Source: Pseudomonadota bacterium | GTDB lineage: Bacteria > Pseudomonadota > Alphaproteobacteria > Caulobacterales > Caulobacteraceae | DNA length: 7,209 nt | Direction: 5' to 3' | Assembly: GCA_023434015.1 (NCBI GenBank) | Contig: JAEYTM010000109.1 | Location: 1 to 7,209 of the forward strand | In this document: positions 5,524-7,209 of the stretch, piece after piece | How the letters are laid out: every line of letters begins with the position of its first letter | How positions within the stretch are numbered: position 1 is the first letter of the stretch | The notes under the pieces: model-generated | Seen by the model: only the letters and a program-made list of their open reading frames with translations | Databases searched by the model: none | What the model was told of the DNA's origin: nothing | Position numbers and translations under genes: made by a program

Positions 5524-6330
5524 TCAGGAGAAGCGCTTGTTGAGATTGGGCAAGCCTTCCGCGCCGGCCGCGAAGGCCGAGGCCTCGCCGGTCGCCAGGA
5601 AGGCCGCAACAGCGGCGCTGAGCGGAGCGTAGGCGGCGCGGAACGGAGCGGTGGCCGAGCTCAACCGACGGGCGCCCAGCGCCTGGAGCTGGGCGGCGGG
5701 CGGCGCGCCCGGCTGCAGCATGACGTTCAGCGGCAGGGCGATCTCCGAGGCCAGTCGGCCGATCAGGTCGGGATCCTTGGCGCCCGGCACGAAAACCCCG
5801 TCGGCCCCGGCGGCGCGATAGCGTTCGGCCCGCGCCACGCTCTCCACGAAGGCGGCCTGCCCCTCCGCCAGGCCCTTCAGATAGACGTCGGTGCGGGCGT
5901 TGATGAACAGCGGGACGCCGGCCGCGTCGGCCGCCTTGCGGGCCGCCTCGATCTTGCGGGCGTGCAGGTCGGGGGCGCGCAGGCCGTCCTCCAGATTGAT
6001 CCCGACGGCGCCGGCGCCGATCACCGCGCGGATGGTTTCAGCGAGGGCCGCGAGGTCGTCGGTGTAGCCGCCCTCGATGTCGGCGGTGAGCGGGACAGTG
6101 ACCACCCGCGCGATGGCGGCGATCGCGGTCGTCAGGGTCGCCACCGGCAGAGCGTCGCCGTCGGCATAGCCATGCGCCCAGGCGACCGCCGCCGAGGATG
6201 TCGCCACCGCCCTGGCGCCGGCGTCCTGCATCAGGGCCGCGCTGGCGGCGTCCCAGGCGTTCGGCAGCACCAGGATCTCTGCGCCCCGATGCATCGCCCC
6301 GAAGCGTTCGGCCTGCGTCCTCTGGTCCAT
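5524..6330 (-). CDS. Isocitrate lyase/phosphoenolpyruvate mutase superfamily protein
   Basis: The 268-residue protein is of the size usual for this (beta/alpha)8-barrel superfamily, whose members make or break C-C or P-C bonds next to a carboxylate using Mg2+. Recognisable segments are LPNAWDAASA (22-31), ATSSAAVAWAHGYADGD (43-59), the metal-binding strand ADIEGGY with D84 and E86 (83-89), GINLEDG with E114 and D115 (110-116), FINARTDVYL (142-151) and GADGVFVPGAKDP. The KKCGH catalytic loop of true isocitrate and methylisocitrate lyases is absent: after LEDG the chain reads LRAPDLHARK. It is therefore neither aceA nor prpB, and its substrate is unknown. Start choice: ATG 6330 has a good AAGGAG six bases upstream, while the ATG at 6366 has none and would only add 12 residues. 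The gene lies 48 bases upstream of the polA ATG and could share a transcript with it; it is divergent from recF. Confidence 0.9.
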   Translation of the reverse strand: MDQRTQAERFGAMHRGAEILVLPNAWDAASAALMQDAGARAVATSSAAVAWAHGYADGDALPVATLTTAIAAIARVVTVPLTADIEGGYTDDLAALAETIRAVIGAGAVGINLEDGLRAPDLHARKIEAARKAADAAGVPLFINARTDVYLKGLAEGQAAFVESVARAERYRAAGADGVFVPGAKDPDLIGRLASEIALPLNVMLQPGAPPAAQLQALGARRLSSATAPFRAAYAPLSAAVAAFLATGEASAFAAGAEGLPNLNKRFS

Positions 6331-6336
6331 GCTCGT

Positions 6337-6342
6337 CTCCTT
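6337..6342 (-). promoter_or_regulatory. Ribosome binding site of the lyase-family gene
   Basis: On the minus strand, AAGGAG (6342-6337) is separated by six bases (ACGAGC) from the ATG at 6330. It is the best Shine-Dalgarno in the window and selects this start over the upstream in-frame ATG at 6366. Confidence 0.8.
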
Positions 6343-6361
6343 CCGGCTCAGCTTGCCGACA

Positions 6362-6390
6362 AGCATATGGTGAGGCTCGCGGAACGTCGC
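6362..6390 (-). promoter_or_regulatory. Possible promoter of the lyase-family gene
   Basis: On the minus strand, GCGACG (6390-6385) matches TTGACG at 4 of 6 positions. TATGCT (6367-6362) matches TATAAT at 4 of 6, with a 17-base spacer. Predicted +1 is near 6355, leaving a leader of about 25 bases that includes the AAGGAG. A 5-bp hairpin, GCTTG/CAAGC at 6351-6355/6360-6364, overlaps this start point. The elements are weak; position is the main support. Confidence 0.3.
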
Positions 6391-6456
6391 TCGTGGAATC
6401 CGGCCGTGGACAGCGCTTCGCCCGCACGGCGGAAACCCTGTATGACCGCGCGGTGA
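6367..6456 (+). other. 29-codon upstream open reading frame overlapping the recF start
   Basis: From ATG 6367 the frame runs 29 codons (MVRLAERRSWNPAVDSAS, then PARRKPCMTAR) to a TGA at 6454-6456. That stop overlaps the recF GTG by three bases in the arrangement GTGA, a layout typical of translational coupling. There is no Shine-Dalgarno before ATG 6367, and the peptide resembles no family I know. It may be a chance frame in the divergent promoter region. I list it because of the overlap, not because coding is shown. Confidence 0.15.
6441..6446 (+). promoter_or_regulatory. Possible recF -10 element, placing +1 at the GTG
   Basis: TATGAC (6441-6446) matches TATAAT at 4 of 6 positions and the TANAWC form at most positions. 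If 6446 is -7, +1 is 6453, the G of the recF GTG. No convincing -35 lies at the expected distance (6417-6424 has at most 3 of 6 matches), so confidence is low. Confidence 0.25.
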
Positions 6457-7209
6457 CCCGCACGGCCCTTTCCCATCTGATCCTGACGGACTTCCGTTCC
6501 TATGGCCGGGCGGAGCTGGCGCTGGATGGCCGGGCGGTGTTCCTGGTCGGGCCGAACGGGGCGGGTAAGACCAACCTGCTGGAGGCGGTCAGCCTGCTGA
6601 CGCCGGGGCGAGGCCTGCGCGGGGCCAGCCTCGCCGAGGTCGGCCGTCGACTGCCCGGCGAGCGCCAGGGTCGCGCCTGGGCGGTGGCCGCCGTGGTCGC
6701 CGCGGACGGCGAGCAGACACGCCTCGGCACCGGCACGGAACAGGCCGGCGCCTCCCGCCGCACCGTGCGGCTGGAGGGCGAGACCGTGCCGCCGGGACGT
6801 CTGGCCGAACATCTGCGCCAGGTCTGGCTGACCCCGGCCCAGGACCGGCTGTTCCTGGAAGGCGCCGGCGAGCGCCGCAAGTTCTTCGACCGCCTGGTGT
6901 TCGCCGCCCGGCCGCTGCACGCCGCCCATGCCCAGGCCTATGAGAAGGCCAACCGCGAGCGCCTGCGGCTGCTGGTCGACGGCCCGGCTGACGGCGCCTG
7001 GCTGGACGCCCTGGAGGCGCGGCTGGCCGAGGCCGGGGCCCTGATGGCGCAGGCGCGCGCCGAGACGCTGGCAGCCCTGCAGGCGGAGATCGACACCCGC
7101 GGCGAGCGCCCCTTCCCCCAGGCCGTCCTCAGCCTGACCGGCGCCTGGGAGCAGATGGCCCAGGAGGGAGCGGAGAAGGCCGCCATCGAAGCCCGGCTCG
7201 CCCGCGCCC
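6453..7209 (+). CDS. recF: DNA replication and repair protein RecF (C-terminus beyond window)
   Basis: This open frame of 252 codons has no stop before the right edge, so roughly the last third of a typical RecF (about 360-390 aa) is missing. RecF is an SMC/Rad50-like ATPase that with RecO and RecR loads RecA at single-strand gaps. The N-terminus has the expected LILTDFRSYGRAEL (9-22), then strand VFLV and Walker A GPNGAGKTN (33-41), followed by LLEAVSLLTPGRGLRG, characteristic of RecF. LTPAQDRLFLEG and ERRKFFDRLVF (near residues 125-150) are further RecF-family segments. The signature and Walker B motifs should lie beyond the window. GTG 6453 gives the usual RecF N-terminus. An in-frame GTG at 6393, with GGAA eight bases upstream, would add 20 residues unlike the family. 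No Shine-Dalgarno precedes 6453. The gene is divergent from the lyase gene. Confidence 0.95.
   Translation, partial: MTRTALSHLILTDFRSYGRAELALDGRAVFLVGPNGAGKTNLLEAVSLLTPGRGLRGASLAEVGRRLPGERQGRAWAVAAVVAADGEQTRLGTGTEQAGASRRTVRLEGETVPPGRLAEHLRQVWLTPAQDRLFLEGAGERRKFFDRLVFAARPLHAAHAQAYEKANRERLRLLVDGPADGAWLDALEARLAEAGALMAQARAETLAALQAEIDTRGERPFPQAVLSLTGAWEQMAQEGAEKAAIEARLARA

Noticed and set aside
6348..6929. 193-codon minus-strand frame opposite recF
   Set aside because: It is antisense to a clear RecF with Walker A and family motifs, so it is a coding shadow.

Overview
The window is GC-rich and densely coding, with strong G/C preference at third codon positions. It reads as a chromosomal housekeeping segment of an alphaproteobacterium. 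Caulobacterales (Caulobacter, Phenylobacterium, Brevundimonas type) is the best guess: the protein families and a yggT promoter matching the Caulobacter sigma-73 consensus (GCTANAWC -10) both fit, but no species-level marker is present. I see no insertion sequence, prophage, CRISPR array, integrase or other sign of mobile DNA, and no defence or biosynthetic cluster.

Layout, left to right. A minus-strand pair comes first: yggT (membrane protein, 99-404), followed one base downstream by the start of a UPF0235/DUF167 gene cut by the left window edge. Divergent from it is a tRNA-Ala with anticodon CGC (524-599) and its own promoter. Next, on the plus strand, is a secreted SMP-30/gluconolactonase-type beta-propeller protein (762-1706). 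After that comes a PPP-type metallophosphatase (about 1801-2598) whose true start is not a standard codon. This gene converges, with a 6-base gap, on polA (DNA polymerase I, 2605-5475, minus). An isocitrate lyase/PEP mutase-superfamily gene (5524-6330, minus) lies just upstream of polA in the same direction. Divergent from that gene is recF (6453 onward, plus), cut by the right edge.

How the genes relate. polA and recF are both replication/repair genes but are not in one operon. The lyase and polA could be co-transcribed, though a perfect 10-bp inverted repeat sits between them. The propeller protein and the phosphatase are probably separate transcription units, because a stem-loop and a credible promoter lie between them.

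The most interesting signals are in the control regions. Three genes (yggT, polA, recF) lack a usable Shine-Dalgarno sequence, and each has a -10-like hexamer placed so that transcription would begin at the first base of the start codon. This suggests leaderless mRNAs. The polA case overlaps the inverted repeat, which may be an operator. By contrast, the propeller and lyase genes have ordinary ribosome binding sites. I do not find an undescribed multi-gene system here.
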